From: Belnapia mucosa | GTDB taxonomy: Bacteria > Pseudomonadota > Alphaproteobacteria > Acetobacterales > Acetobacteraceae | NCBI RefSeq assembly: GCF_016775475.1 | Contig: NZ_JAEUXJ010000006.1 | Location: forward strand, 124,001 to 188,000 | DNA length: 64,000 nucleotides | Direction of reading: 5' to 3' | Part shown: positions 33,886-42,196 of the stretch, piece by piece | How positions within the stretch are numbered: position 1 is the stretch's first letter | How the letters are laid out: every line of letters starts with the position of its first letter | Made by a program: the position numbers and the translations under genes | The notes under the pieces: generated by a model | What the model saw: the letters and a program-made list of their open reading frames with translations, nothing else | What the model was told of the DNA's origin: nothing | Database searches by the model: none

Positions 33886-35220
33886 GTGTTCCGCTCGCTC
33901 ACCTGGCGGCTGGCGCTGCTTTCGGCGCTCTGGGTCGCGTTCGGGCTCCTTGTCGCCGGCTGGCTCGTCCTTGGCATCGCCAGCGACCAGTTGCTGCGCG
34001 GCCTCGATACCCGTGTGGTCGGCCTGCTCGACCGCGTGGCGGGTGCGGCCGCCACCGGCTCGGATGGGCGCCCGCGACTGGAACGCCCGCTCTCCGAGCC
34101 CGATCTGGAGCAACCCTTTTCCGGCACCTACTGGCAGATGGCGACCGCGGGCGGCGCCCGCGCCTCCTCCCGCTCGCTCTGGGATGCGCGGCTGCCCGGC
34201 TTCGATGCCGAGGCTGGTCCCGGCCCGCGGCTGCGCGACGTCGCCGGGCCGCGTGGCGAGGCCTTGCGGCTCGGGGAGCGGGCGGTGGTGCCGCCGGATG
34301 GCGGGGCGCCGCTGCTGGTCCAGGTCGCCCTGGCGCGCGGCGGGGTGGATGCCGAACTGCGGCGCCTGCGCTGGCTGATCGGCCTCGGCTTCGGCCTGCT
34401 CGGGCTCGGCCTGGTGGCAGGGACGATCCTGCAGGTGGTCTGGGGGCTGCGGCCGCTGCGCCAGGCCCGGCAGGCGGTGGCAGAGCTGCGGGCCGGCGAG
34501 CGGGAAGGGGACCTCGCCGCCGCCGCCGCGCCCAGCGAGATCGCGCCGCTGTTGGAGGAGATTGACGCCCTGGTCATGCAGAACCGCGCGACGGTGGAAC
34601 GGGCGCGGGCCCATCTCGGCAATCTCGCCCATGCGCTGAAGACGCCGCTTGCGGTGCAGCGGGCCGCGCTGGACGCCACGCCGCCCGACCTGGTGGTGCT
34701 GCGTGCCGAGGTGCAGGCGATGGAGCGGCTGGTGCAGCACCATCTGGGACGGGCGCGGGCGGCGGCGCTGTCCAATACCCATGCGACCGGGGCGCTGCCG
34801 CTCGCGGTTGGCGAGGATATCGCCCGCGCGTTGCGCCGGCTGCCGGCGGGCCGGGATCTCACGATCGCCGTCACCGGCGATGCCCGGGCCCGCGTCGCGG
34901 TCGATCCGCAGGATCTGGCGGAAATGGTCGGCAACCTGATGGAGAATGCCTGCCAATGGGCCCGCAGCCGCATTGCGCTGACGGTGGCGCGCGAGGGCGC
35001 CATGGTGCGCCTCCTCATCGAGGATGATGGCCCCGGCTTGCCGGAGGAGGAGCGGGAGAGGGTGCTCGCCCGCGGCGTGCGGTTGGACGAGGCCGCGCCG
35101 GGCAGCGGCCTCGGCCTCGCCATTGCCAGGGAGCTGGTCGAGCTGCATGGCGGCCGCCTCGCGCTGGAGGCGGGGGCGGCGGGCGGCCTCCGGGTCCGGC
35201 TGGAGCTGCCGGCCCGGTAG
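33886..35220 (+). CDS. PhoQ-like sensor histidine kinase (GTG start)
   Basis: 444-aa membrane sensor kinase. TM1 is at residues 8-30 and TM2 at about 163-186, enclosing a periplasmic domain of about 130 residues. The HAMP-like linker WGLRPLRQARQAVAELRAGE precedes the dimerisation motif NLAHALKTPLAVQ, with phospho-acceptor His249. The NLAH(A/S)LKTPL form is the PhoQ sub-group. ATPase boxes are NLMENACQWA (N354), EDDGPGLP and GSGLGLAIARELVELHGG. The GTG at 33886 is the only start that preserves TM1. The gene ends four bases from the convergent homospermidine synthase gene. Confidence 0.94.
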   Translation: MFRSLTWRLALLSALWVAFGLLVAGWLVLGIASDQLLRGLDTRVVGLLDRVAGAAATGSDGRPRLERPLSEPDLEQPFSGTYWQMATAGGARASSRSLWDARLPGFDAEAGPGPRLRDVAGPRGEALRLGERAVVPPDGGAPLLVQVALARGGVDAELRRLRWLIGLGFGLLGLGLVAGTILQVVWGLRPLRQARQAVAELRAGEREGDLAAAAAPSEIAPLLEEIDALVMQNRATVERARAHLGNLAHALKTPLAVQRAALDATPPDLVVLRAEVQAMERLVQHHLGRARAAALSNTHATGALPLAVGEDIARALRRLPAGRDLTIAVTGDARARVAVDPQDLAEMVGNLMENACQWARSRIALTVAREGAMVRLLIEDDGPGLPEEERERVLARGVRLDEAAPGSGLGLAIARELVELHGGRLALEAGAAGGLRVRLELPAR

Positions 35221-35224
35221 CGGT

Positions 35225-36643
35225 TCAGGTCACGCGGAAATTGGCGAACTGCCAGGGATCGTCGGTGACCAGCGCCTCGGGGAAGAGCTGGCCGCGATCC
35301 TGCAGCGGCGTCCAATCGGAATAGACGCCGACGACTTGGCCCAGATAGGGGCGGCAGATCTCGAGGATGCGGTCGTGGTCCAGCTCGTCCGCCTCGACCA
35401 GGCCGCGGCGCGGATTTTCCATCGCCCAGATTACCCCGGCCAGCACCGCAACCGTCACCTGGAGCGAGGTGGCGTTGTTGTGCGGCACGAGCTTGCGCGC
35501 CTCCTCGATGGTGAGGCGCGAGCCGTACCAGTAGGCGCCCCGCGCATGGCCCATCAGCAGCACGCCAAGCTCGTCCATGCCGGAGACGATCTCGTCGGTC
35601 ATCAGCCGCTTCTCCGGCTGCATCTGCCAATTCTTGCCAGCCAACTCGTGGACCGAGAGCACGGCGTCGTCGCAGGGATGGTAGGCGTAATGCGCGGTCG
35701 GGCGATAGGCGACGCTGCCATCCGCATCGCGCCGCGTGTAGTAGTCGGCCAGCGAGATGCTCTCGTTATGGGTGATGAGGAAGCCGTGGAAGGGCCCCTC
35801 CAGCGGCGTCCAGGTGCGGACGCGGGTGGAGGCGCCCGGCCGCATCAGGTAGATCGCAGCGTCGCAGCCGAAGCCGTGGCGCTGGCCATCCGGCGGCAGC
35901 GCCCGCTCATGCGTGCCCCAGCCGAGTTCGGCGGGCTGGCAACCCTCGCCGACGAAGCCATCGACCGACCAAGTATTGACGAACTCGCCCGGCCGCTTCG
36001 GATGGTCCGCCACCTGGGTGTCGCGCTCGGCGATATGGATGACTTTCACCCCGAGCCCCTCGGCGATGCGGGCCCAGGCAGCGCGGTCGGAGGCGGGCGG
36101 CGGTGCCGCGATCGGCGCGCCGGTGTCGCGGGCGATGTCGAGCAGCGCCTGCTTCACGAAGTGGCTGACCAGGCCGGGATTGGCGCCATGCGCGGTGATC
36201 GAGGTCGGGCCGCCGCGCGTTGCCTCGCGCAGTGCGATCGCCGCCTCCCGCATCGCGTAATTCGAGCGCTGCGAAGGGGTGAGCGACGGGTCAGTGTAGC
36301 CCCCGGCCCAGGGCTCCACCACCGTATCGAGATAGAGCACGTCCAGTTCCTGGCAGAGCCGCATCAGCGCGACCGAGGCGACATCCACCGAGAGGTTCAG
36401 CAGGAAGTCGCCCGGCCGCAGCAGCGGCGAGAGCAGGTCGCGGTAATTCTCCCGCGTCGCCGGCTCAACGACGAAGCGGATGCCGTATTCCTCCGCCACC
36501 TCGCGTCCGCGCTCCTCGGCGGTCACGATGGTGATCGCCTCGCGGGGGATCTCGATATGGCGGAGGATCAGGGGCAGGACGCCCTGGCCGATGCTGCCGA
36601 AGCCGAGCATGACAAGGCGGCCGGTGAAGCGGGCATGGATCAT
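35225..36643 (-). CDS. hss: Homospermidine synthase
   Basis: NAD-dependent enzyme that joins two putrescines (or putrescine plus spermidine) to give sym-homospermidine, the main long polyamine of many alphaproteobacteria. The 472-aa length matches the bacterial enzyme. The N-terminal LVMLGFGSIGQGVLPLILRH is the Rossmann dinucleotide site. Other recognisable segments are LDTVVEPWAGGYTDPSL, GANPGLVSHFVKQALLDIA and EFVNTWSVDGFVGEGCQPAE. It follows the ornithine decarboxylase gene by 26 bases, so substrate (putrescine) supply and use are in one operon. Confidence 0.95.
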   Translation of the reverse strand: MIHARFTGRLVMLGFGSIGQGVLPLILRHIEIPREAITIVTAEERGREVAEEYGIRFVVEPATRENYRDLLSPLLRPGDFLLNLSVDVASVALMRLCQELDVLYLDTVVEPWAGGYTDPSLTPSQRSNYAMREAAIALREATRGGPTSITAHGANPGLVSHFVKQALLDIARDTGAPIAAPPPASDRAAWARIAEGLGVKVIHIAERDTQVADHPKRPGEFVNTWSVDGFVGEGCQPAELGWGTHERALPPDGQRHGFGCDAAIYLMRPGASTRVRTWTPLEGPFHGFLITHNESISLADYYTRRDADGSVAYRPTAHYAYHPCDDAVLSVHELAGKNWQMQPEKRLMTDEIVSGMDELGVLLMGHARGAYWYGSRLTIEEARKLVPHNNATSLQVTVAVLAGVIWAMENPRRGLVEADELDHDRILEICRPYLGQVVGVYSDWTPLQDRGQLFPEALVTDDPWQFANFRVT

Positions 36644-36669
36644 GGCGGCGTTCCTTCCAGCCTGAGCTC

Positions 36670-37908
36670 TCAGGCGGCCAGTGAAATTTCCGGGTCGGCC
36701 GGTGCTTCGAGCATCGGCCGGTCCCGCACCTCGACCAGGCGAGCCCTGTCGAAGCCATTGAAGGCGGTGCGCAGGCAGGCGCCATAGGCACCGAGCTGGC
36801 CGACCTCGATCCAGTCGCCCTCCCGGGTATCGGCGGGAAGCCAGAAGGGCCCCTTCATCCGGTCGGCGCTGTCGCAGGTCGGGCCCCAGAGGACGAAACC
36901 CTCCTCCGGCGCCAAGCTGGCCGGCGCATCGGGCCGGATCAGCCGCACCGGGAAGGTGAAGCCCGGCACGCCCGCATCCGACAAGGCACCATAAACGCCG
37001 TCGTTCACGAACAGCTCCCCGCCGCGCCGCGCCTGGACCTGCAGAACGACCGAGCCGCCGCCGGCGACGAGCGCCCGCCCGGGCTCGGCCCAGAGGGTCA
37101 CGCCCGGCAGCTCCAGCGCTTCGAAGCTGGCCTCGATCTCGGCGAAGAAGGCGCCAAGCGGGGGCGGCTCGATCCCCGGATAGGCGACCGGGAAACCGCC
37201 GCCGACATCGATCACCTCGACCGGCACGCCGGCGGCGCGGATCACCTCGCCGGCCAGCGCCATGGCATTCCGCCAGGCCAGCGGGTCCATCATCTGCGAG
37301 CCGACATGGAAGCAGATCCCGAGCCGCCCCGCTGCCGGCCGCGCCGCGCGCAGCAGCTCTGCCGCCTCCTCAGGCGCCGCGCCGAACTTGCCGGAGAGGT
37401 CGAGCATCGCCTGGCCCTTCGGCATGGCGAGGCGGATGAAGAGGCCGAGCCCCTCTGCTGCACCGGCGCCCGTCTCAGCGAGGATCTTCCCGAGCTCCGC
37501 CGCGCTGTCGAGCACGAAGTCGCGCACGCCATGCTCGCCCCAGGCGGCGCGGATCGCACCGCGCGCCTTGATCGGGTGCATGAAATGGATGCCGGCTTCG
37601 GGGAACATGCTGCGGACCAGCGCCACCTCATTCGCCGAGGCGCAGTCGAAATGCCGCACCCCGCCTTCCCAGACCGCGCGCAGCACGGTGGGCTCGGGAT
37701 TGCACTTCACCGCATAGAGCACCTCGCCCGGGAAGCCGGCAACGAAGCCCGCCGCGGCCTCGGCGATGGCGGCGGGACGCAGGCAGTGCATCGGCTCCTC
37801 CGGCCGCTCGACGGCGACGAGGGCATCGACGGAGGGCAGGGCGGTCAGGGCATCGTCGAACTGGCGGCGCAGCGGCGCGACCGCCGCACGGGTGCGGAGC
37901 AGGGACAT
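36670..37908 (-). CDS. Ornithine decarboxylase (fold III, PLP-dependent)
   Basis: 412-aa alanine-racemase-fold decarboxylase of the eukaryote-type ODC family, making putrescine from ornithine; some relatives also act on lysine or diaminopimelate. The PLP lysine is Lys68 in VLYAVKCNPEP. Other landmarks are FHVGSQMMDP, IDVGGGFPVAYPG, EPGRALVAGGGS, and the WGPTCDSADRM segment holding the catalytic Cys-Asp of the dimer interface. ATG 37908 follows GAGGATTGC. The frame stays open upstream to 38217, but that part overlaps a probable leader RNA. The downstream gene is hss. Ornithine is the likeliest substrate from context. Confidence 0.92.
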   Translation of the reverse strand: MSLLRTRAAVAPLRRQFDDALTALPSVDALVAVERPEEPMHCLRPAAIAEAAAGFVAGFPGEVLYAVKCNPEPTVLRAVWEGGVRHFDCASANEVALVRSMFPEAGIHFMHPIKARGAIRAAWGEHGVRDFVLDSAAELGKILAETGAGAAEGLGLFIRLAMPKGQAMLDLSGKFGAAPEEAAELLRAARPAAGRLGICFHVGSQMMDPLAWRNAMALAGEVIRAAGVPVEVIDVGGGFPVAYPGIEPPPLGAFFAEIEASFEALELPGVTLWAEPGRALVAGGGSVVLQVQARRGGELFVNDGVYGALSDAGVPGFTFPVRLIRPDAPASLAPEEGFVLWGPTCDSADRMKGPFWLPADTREGDWIEVGQLGAYGACLRTAFNGFDRARLVEVRDRPMLEAPADPEISLAA

Positions 37909-38250
37909 GGCGCAATCCTCGGCGAGAAATGGGGCGGGGCTGAGCCCGGTTTCAGGCGATGCGGAGAGGTGTTCGCATTGCAGCGACCCGTTCGAGCAAC
38001 ATAGGCAGATCCCTCGCGGCCCCGGCCCCGTTCGGGCCGGCATGGACGAAAAGGACGCGTCCCGTCGTTGCTGTGCCCGACCCATCAGGCGGGTGGGGCT
38101 CGCGGCACGTGCGATAGCGCCAGCGGCGGCCCTACGGCCTACCGCGACCGGAGAAATAGTGCCTCCTGCCCCCGATTGCCATGCTTTTTTTTCGGGGCTC
38201 GGGCGATCCGCCGGCATGGGCGCCGGAAAGCCAGGAAGCTTTCAGGAAAC
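37909..38250 (-). ncRNA. Long ODC leader, candidate speF-type regulatory RNA
   Basis: A 342-base gap separates the agmatinase-like gene from the ornithine decarboxylase gene on the minus strand, while all other joints in this cluster are 1-26 bases. It can fold into several stems. One is CCGGCCC/GGGCCGG around CGTTC at 38022-38040. Nearer the gene is ATGCG/CGCAT (37974-37978 with 37959-37963) around the loop AACACCTCTC. Rfam describes a speF leader upstream of alphaproteobacterial ornithine decarboxylases, and this is the right gene in the right lineage. Membership is inferred from context; I cannot score the covariance model. An in-frame ATG also gives a possible N-terminal extension through part of it. 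Confidence 0.42.
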
Positions 38251-39147
38251 TTACCGGCGGAGGGCCTGCAGGGCGAGATATTCCCAGGCCAGCGTCGCCG
38301 CCGCCAGCGCGGTGATCTCGGCGACGTCATGCGCCGGCGAGACCTCCACCACATCCATCCCACGGAAATCGAGCCCACCGAGGCGCCGCAGCAGTCCCTG
38401 GGCCTGCCAGGAGGCGAGGCCGCCGATCTCGGGCGTGCCCGTCCCCGGCGCGAAGGCGGGGTCGAGGCAATCGATATCGAAGGAGAGGTAGGCGGGCGCC
38501 GCGCCCAGCACGCCCCGCACCCGCTCGGCCAGCGCCGCCGGCCCCAGTTCCTGCGCCTCCTGCCCGGTCACGGTGGTGACGCCCTGGGCGATGGTCCAAT
38601 CCCAGGTGGCGCGGTCGACCGGGGAGCGGATGCCGATCTGGATCATCCGCCGGGGGTCCACCAGCCTCTCCCGGATCGCATGGTAGAAGGGCGAGCCATG
38701 GGCGAAGGCCTGGCCGAAATTATCCGCCCAGGTATCGACATGCGCATCGCAATGCAGCAGCCCGAGTGGGGTGCCGAGACGTCGCGACAGAGCCCGCAGC
38801 AGCGCCAGGGTGATGCCGTGCTCGCCCCCCAGCGCGACCAAGTGCTGGCAGGCGGCAGCTTGGCGCTCGATCAGCGCGAGGCTGCCGGGGATGTCGCCGA
38901 GGGCGATGGCGAAATCGCCGATATCGGCGATATCGAGGTCGCGGGGGTCCACCCAGTGTTCCGGATGGATCCCGTCCACCAGCATGCGGCTGGCCCGGCG
39001 GATCGCCGCCGGCCCGTCCCGCGTGCCGGCGCGGTTGGTCGTGCCGATATCGAGCGGCACGCCCGCCACCACGAATCCGGCCCCCGGATCAGCGCGCGCG
39101 ATGCCGAGGAAGCCCGGCGGCGTGGCGAAGGTCGGGGGCCCGGCCAT
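38251..39147 (-). CDS. Agmatinase/ureohydrolase family protein
   Basis: 298-aa binuclear manganese ureohydrolase. Agmatinase releases urea from agmatine to give putrescine; close relatives use guanidinobutyrate. Metal ligands are visible as His110 in LGGEHGIT, Asp134/His136/Asp138 in CDAHVDTW, and Asp224/Asp226 in SFDIDCLDPAFAPGTGTPE. The usual GGDHS reads GGEHG, a conservative change beside the His ligand. Its position directly upstream of ornithine decarboxylase and homospermidine synthase favours the putrescine-forming activity, but specificity is not proven. It starts one base after the NIPSNAP stop. Confidence 0.88.
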   Translation of the reverse strand: MAGPPTFATPPGFLGIARADPGAGFVVAGVPLDIGTTNRAGTRDGPAAIRRASRMLVDGIHPEHWVDPRDLDIADIGDFAIALGDIPGSLALIERQAAACQHLVALGGEHGITLALLRALSRRLGTPLGLLHCDAHVDTWADNFGQAFAHGSPFYHAIRERLVDPRRMIQIGIRSPVDRATWDWTIAQGVTTVTGQEAQELGPAALAERVRGVLGAAPAYLSFDIDCLDPAFAPGTGTPEIGGLASWQAQGLLRRLGGLDFRGMDVVEVSPAHDVAEITALAAATLAWEYLALQALRR

Positions 39148-39148
39148 G

Positions 39149-39475
39149 CTATTTCACCGCCGAGAAGGCGGTCGGCGCGAGCAGCAGGTTCTCGACCGAG
39201 GCGACGATCTGGCCGTCTTCCTCAGTCTTCGCCCGCGCCGTCAGCCATTCCGGATCGGCGGCGAATTTGTTCCATTTCTGCTCGCGCTCGGCGAGGCTCT
39301 CCCATTCCAGCAGGTAATAGAGATCCTGGTTGGAGGAGCCGACGAGGACGGTCCAGAAGCCGGCCTGCTTGATACCGTGCTTCTCCCACAGCTTCAGCGT
39401 GATGGTGTCGAAGCGCTTCAGCAGCGCCGGCAGGCGGCCGGGCACGCAGTGATAGATGCGAAGCTCATGGATCAT
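39149..39475 (-). CDS. NIPSNAP family protein
   Basis: 108-aa ferredoxin-fold (dimeric alpha/beta barrel) protein with the NIPSNAP pattern: IHELRIYHCVPGRLPALLKR, LWEKHGIKQAGFWTVLVG, and LYYLLEWESLAEREQKWNKF. Bacterial members have no established catalytic role and often sit with catabolic genes. It is the first gene of the polyamine series, one base from the agmatinase-like gene, and divergent from a LysR regulator. The LysR gene may control the whole unit. Confidence 0.87.
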   Translation of the reverse strand: MIHELRIYHCVPGRLPALLKRFDTITLKLWEKHGIKQAGFWTVLVGSSNQDLYYLLEWESLAEREQKWNKFAADPEWLTARAKTEEDGQIVASVENLLLAPTAFSAVK

Positions 39476-39539
39476 CCGGGGTCCCTCCCTTTGGGCCCGG
39501 CGATGCTAGCCCGGCCGGGCGGCATGCCATAGTGGGGGC

Positions 39540-40445
39540 ATGGAACGAGTCCCCGATCTGGGCGCCCGGCAGTTGCAGGCGGTGCTGGCGGTGGCGGAGC
39601 ATGGCAGCTTCGTCGCTGCGGCCGCCACGCTGCGCCTCTCCCAGCCGGCGCTGACGCGGACCATTCAAAGAATCGAGGATGTGCTCGGCGTCGCACTGTT
39701 CGAGCGGAGCACGCGGCACGTCGCGCTGACCGCGGCGGGGCGGGAATTCGTCGCCGTGGCGGAGCGGGTGGTGAACGACCTCCGCATCACCGCGCGCAGC
39801 CTGCGCGAACTGGCCGAGGAGCAGCGCGGCCAGGTCATCCTCGCCTGCATCATGTCGGTCGCGGCGGGGCTGCTGCCGCGCATTCTGGGCGCCTGGCGGA
39901 CCGAACGACCGGGAGTGGAGCTGCATTTACGCGAAGGCGTGCACGGCACGGTGCTGGAGGATGTCCGCAGCGGCGCCGCCGATCTCGGCATCACCTATCT
40001 CGAGGCGCTGCCGGAGGGGCTGGTGGGGGAGGCGCTGGGGACGGAGGTCTTCCTCGCCGTGCTGCCGCCGGGCCATGCGCTGGCGGCGCGGGCGGAGCTT
40101 ACCCTCGCGGAACTGGCGGCGGAGCCGTTGATCTCCTTCCCGGCCGAGGCGCGGACCCGGCGCATCCTCGACGGTGCCGCGGCGGCGGAGGGGCTGGCGC
40201 TGCGCCATGCCGCGACGGTCGGGCAATTCGGCACCATGCTGGCGCTGGTCCGGGCCGGGCTGGGGCTGGCCATCGTTCCCGCGGGGGCCGTGGTCGGGGC
40301 TTCCGGCCTTGCGGTCCGGTCGCTGGCGCCGCCCGGACTGCGGCGGGAGATCGGGCTGGTGACCCTGCCGGAGCGGGCGCTTTCCCCGGCAGCGGCGGGG
40401 CTGCGGGGGCTGCTGCGTGGATTGATGCACAATTCGCAAGAATGA
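39540..40445 (+). CDS. LysR-family transcriptional regulator
   Basis: 301-aa LysR-type regulator. The DNA-binding domain has LGARQLQAVLAVAEHGSFVA, LSQPALTRTIQRIEDVLG and ERSTRHVALTAAG. The effector domain begins at about residue 92 (GQVILACIMSVAAGLLPRIL). It is divergent from NIPSNAP (64-base gap) and co-directional with the 363-aa/UGSC pair starting 55 bases after its stop. Either flank could be its target. No clear operator dyad seen. Confidence 0.9.
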   Translation: MERVPDLGARQLQAVLAVAEHGSFVAAAATLRLSQPALTRTIQRIEDVLGVALFERSTRHVALTAAGREFVAVAERVVNDLRITARSLRELAEEQRGQVILACIMSVAAGLLPRILGAWRTERPGVELHLREGVHGTVLEDVRSGAADLGITYLEALPEGLVGEALGTEVFLAVLPPGHALAARAELTLAELAAEPLISFPAEARTRRILDGAAAAEGLALRHAATVGQFGTMLALVRAGLGLAIVPAGAVVGASGLAVRSLAPPGLRREIGLVTLPERALSPAAAGLRGLLRGLMHNSQE

Positions 40446-40500
40446 ATGGTGATGTGGCGATGGCTGCATAGGTGCAGGATAGCGCCAGGGAGAACGTGCC

Positions 40501-41592
40501 ATGTCCATCGCCACCGCCGTCGAGGCCGGGACCGACCTCATTGAGTATTACTTCGAGCGGGGCTGGACCGATGGCCTGCCCGTGGTGCCGCCGACCCCGG
40601 CCAAGGTCGAGGCCTTCGTCGCCGCCCTGGGCGGGGAACCGGACCATGTCGAATGCCGCGTCGCGCCGCGCTGGGGCCTGCTCACGCGGGAGGTGCTGGC
40701 GATCAATGCCGTGATGGCCGGCTGCCAGCCCGCCTATGCGCCCGTGCTCCGCGCGGCGATGCTGGCGCTGACCGACCAAGCCTTCAACCTGAACGGCGTG
40801 CAGGCGACGACGCATATGGCGGCGCCGCTGGTCATCGTGAACGGCCCCATCGCGCGCGAGATCGGCATGAATGGCGGCGCCAACGCCTTCGGCCCCGGCA
40901 ACCGCGCCAATGCGACCATCGGCCGCGCCATCCGCCTGATGATGCTGAATGTGGGCGGCGGGCATCCGCCCGATCTCGACAAATGCACGCTCGGCAACCC
41001 GGCCAAATACAGCTACGCCATCTGCGAGAACGAGGCGGCCAGCCCCTTCGCACCCTATCATGTCGAGCATGGCTGGAAGCCCGAGGACAGCACCGTCTTC
41101 GCCATGGCCGCCGAGGCGCCGCACAGCGTCACCGACCACCAGTGCAACGACCCGGAAGGCATCCTCGACACCATCTGCTCGGCGATGAGCACCATCGCCA
41201 GCAACAATGCGGTGCTGTCGGGCCATTGCGCCGTGGCGCTGGGGCTGGAACATGCGCGGACCATCGCCAAGCATGGCTGGACCCGGCACGACATCCGCCA
41301 CTATCTCTGGATGCATAGCGGCAATGCCTTCCGGCTGATCACCCGCGACCATCGCTATGGCCGGGTCTACAACCGCAACCTGCCGAAATGGTACAAGCGC
41401 GACCCCGACAGCCGCATCCCCATCGTGCCGAGCCCGGACAACATCCATCTGTTCGTCATCGGCGGCGATGCCGGGCGCTTCTCCGCCTTCATCCCCGGCT
41501 GGGGACATATGAACACGGCGGTCATGAAGCCGGTGACGGAAGGCGCGGCCGCCGAGGCGGCGGACTGCATCGGCGGCGTCTGCGCGATCTGA
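40501..41592 (+). CDS. Unknown conserved 363-aa protein, partner of UGSC protein
   Basis: A conserved uncharacterised protein without signal peptide or membrane helix. It starts with ERGWTDGLPVVPPTPAKVEA, a motif I associate with a widespread family of unknown function found beside UGSC proteins. Other regions are AGCQPAYAPVLRAAMLALTD, NGPIAREIGMNGGANAFGPG, CENEAASPFAPYHVEHGW and IPGWGHMNTAVMKPVTEG. The C-terminus is ADCIGGVCAI, a CxxxxC pair that could be redox-active. Many conserved His and Cys suggest a metal or redox site. It is 15 bases upstream of the UGSC gene, so the two are very likely functional partners. The reaction is unknown. Confidence 0.75.
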   Translation: MSIATAVEAGTDLIEYYFERGWTDGLPVVPPTPAKVEAFVAALGGEPDHVECRVAPRWGLLTREVLAINAVMAGCQPAYAPVLRAAMLALTDQAFNLNGVQATTHMAAPLVIVNGPIAREIGMNGGANAFGPGNRANATIGRAIRLMMLNVGGGHPPDLDKCTLGNPAKYSYAICENEAASPFAPYHVEHGWKPEDSTVFAMAAEAPHSVTDHQCNDPEGILDTICSAMSTIASNNAVLSGHCAVALGLEHARTIAKHGWTRHDIRHYLWMHSGNAFRLITRDHRYGRVYNRNLPKWYKRDPDSRIPIVPSPDNIHLFVIGGDAGRFSAFIPGWGHMNTAVMKPVTEGAAAEAADCIGGVCAI

Positions 41593-41607
41593 GGGGAGGA
41601 CAGCATC

Positions 41608-42156
41608 ATGCTCACCACGCTCGATACCGGCACCGCCTTCGTCTACGACCCGCGCGGCCGGGTGGAATCATCCGATACGCCGATCTCGCCGCGGCGCCCG
41701 AACCTCGACGGACTGCGCCTCGGCATCCTCGACAACAGCAAGTGGAACGCCAACAAGCTGCTGCGTGGGGCGCAGGCGGCGCTGGAGCGTGAGATCCGCT
41801 TCGGCGCGGTGAACTACTACGTCAAGCACAGCTTCTCGAAGGATGCGGCGCCGGAGCTGATCGCTCGGATCGCTGCGGAATGCGACATCCTGCTGACCGC
41901 GATCGGCGATTGCGGCTCCTGCTGCTCCTGCTGCGTGCGGGACAGCATCGCGCTGGAGCGGCTGGGCGTCGCCGCGGCCTGCATCATCACCACCGAGTTC
42001 GAGCGGGAGACAGTGCTGACCCGCACCGCCCTCGGCATGACCGGGTTGCGGCCGGTGGTGATCGACCATCCCGTCAGCTCCATCACCGCCGAGGAGGTGG
42101 CGGCCCGGGTCGCCGTCATCGCGCGGGAGGCGCAGGCGGTCTGGCAGGGGCGCTGA
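41608..42156 (+). CDS. UGSC-family (seleno)protein homologue, Cys form
   Basis: 182-aa protein with a Rossmann-like layout (LGILDNSKWNANKLLRGAQA, then ECDILLTAIGDCGSCCSCCV). Residues 102-105 are C-G-S-C, the Cys version of the U-G-S-C motif for which the family is named. In selenoprotein members the first position is selenocysteine. Here the codon is TGC (41911-41913), so no Sec insertion is needed. Two more Cys follow directly (CGSCCSCC), an unusually dense cluster. The family has no established reaction; a thiol/disulfide or metal role is plausible. It follows the 363-aa partner gene by 15 bases and precedes a GST. Confidence 0.82.
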   Translation: MLTTLDTGTAFVYDPRGRVESSDTPISPRRPNLDGLRLGILDNSKWNANKLLRGAQAALEREIRFGAVNYYVKHSFSKDAAPELIARIAAECDILLTAIGDCGSCCSCCVRDSIALERLGVAAACIITTEFERETVLTRTALGMTGLRPVVIDHPVSSITAEEVAARVAVIAREAQAVWQGR

Positions 42157-42196
42157 GACCGCGCTAGCCTCCCTGCAAAAGGGCAGGGAGGCCGCC

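Noticed and set aside
41911-41913. Possible selenocysteine codon in the UGSC protein
   Set aside because: The codon is TGC (Cys), not TGA, and no Sec insertion element was looked for or needed.
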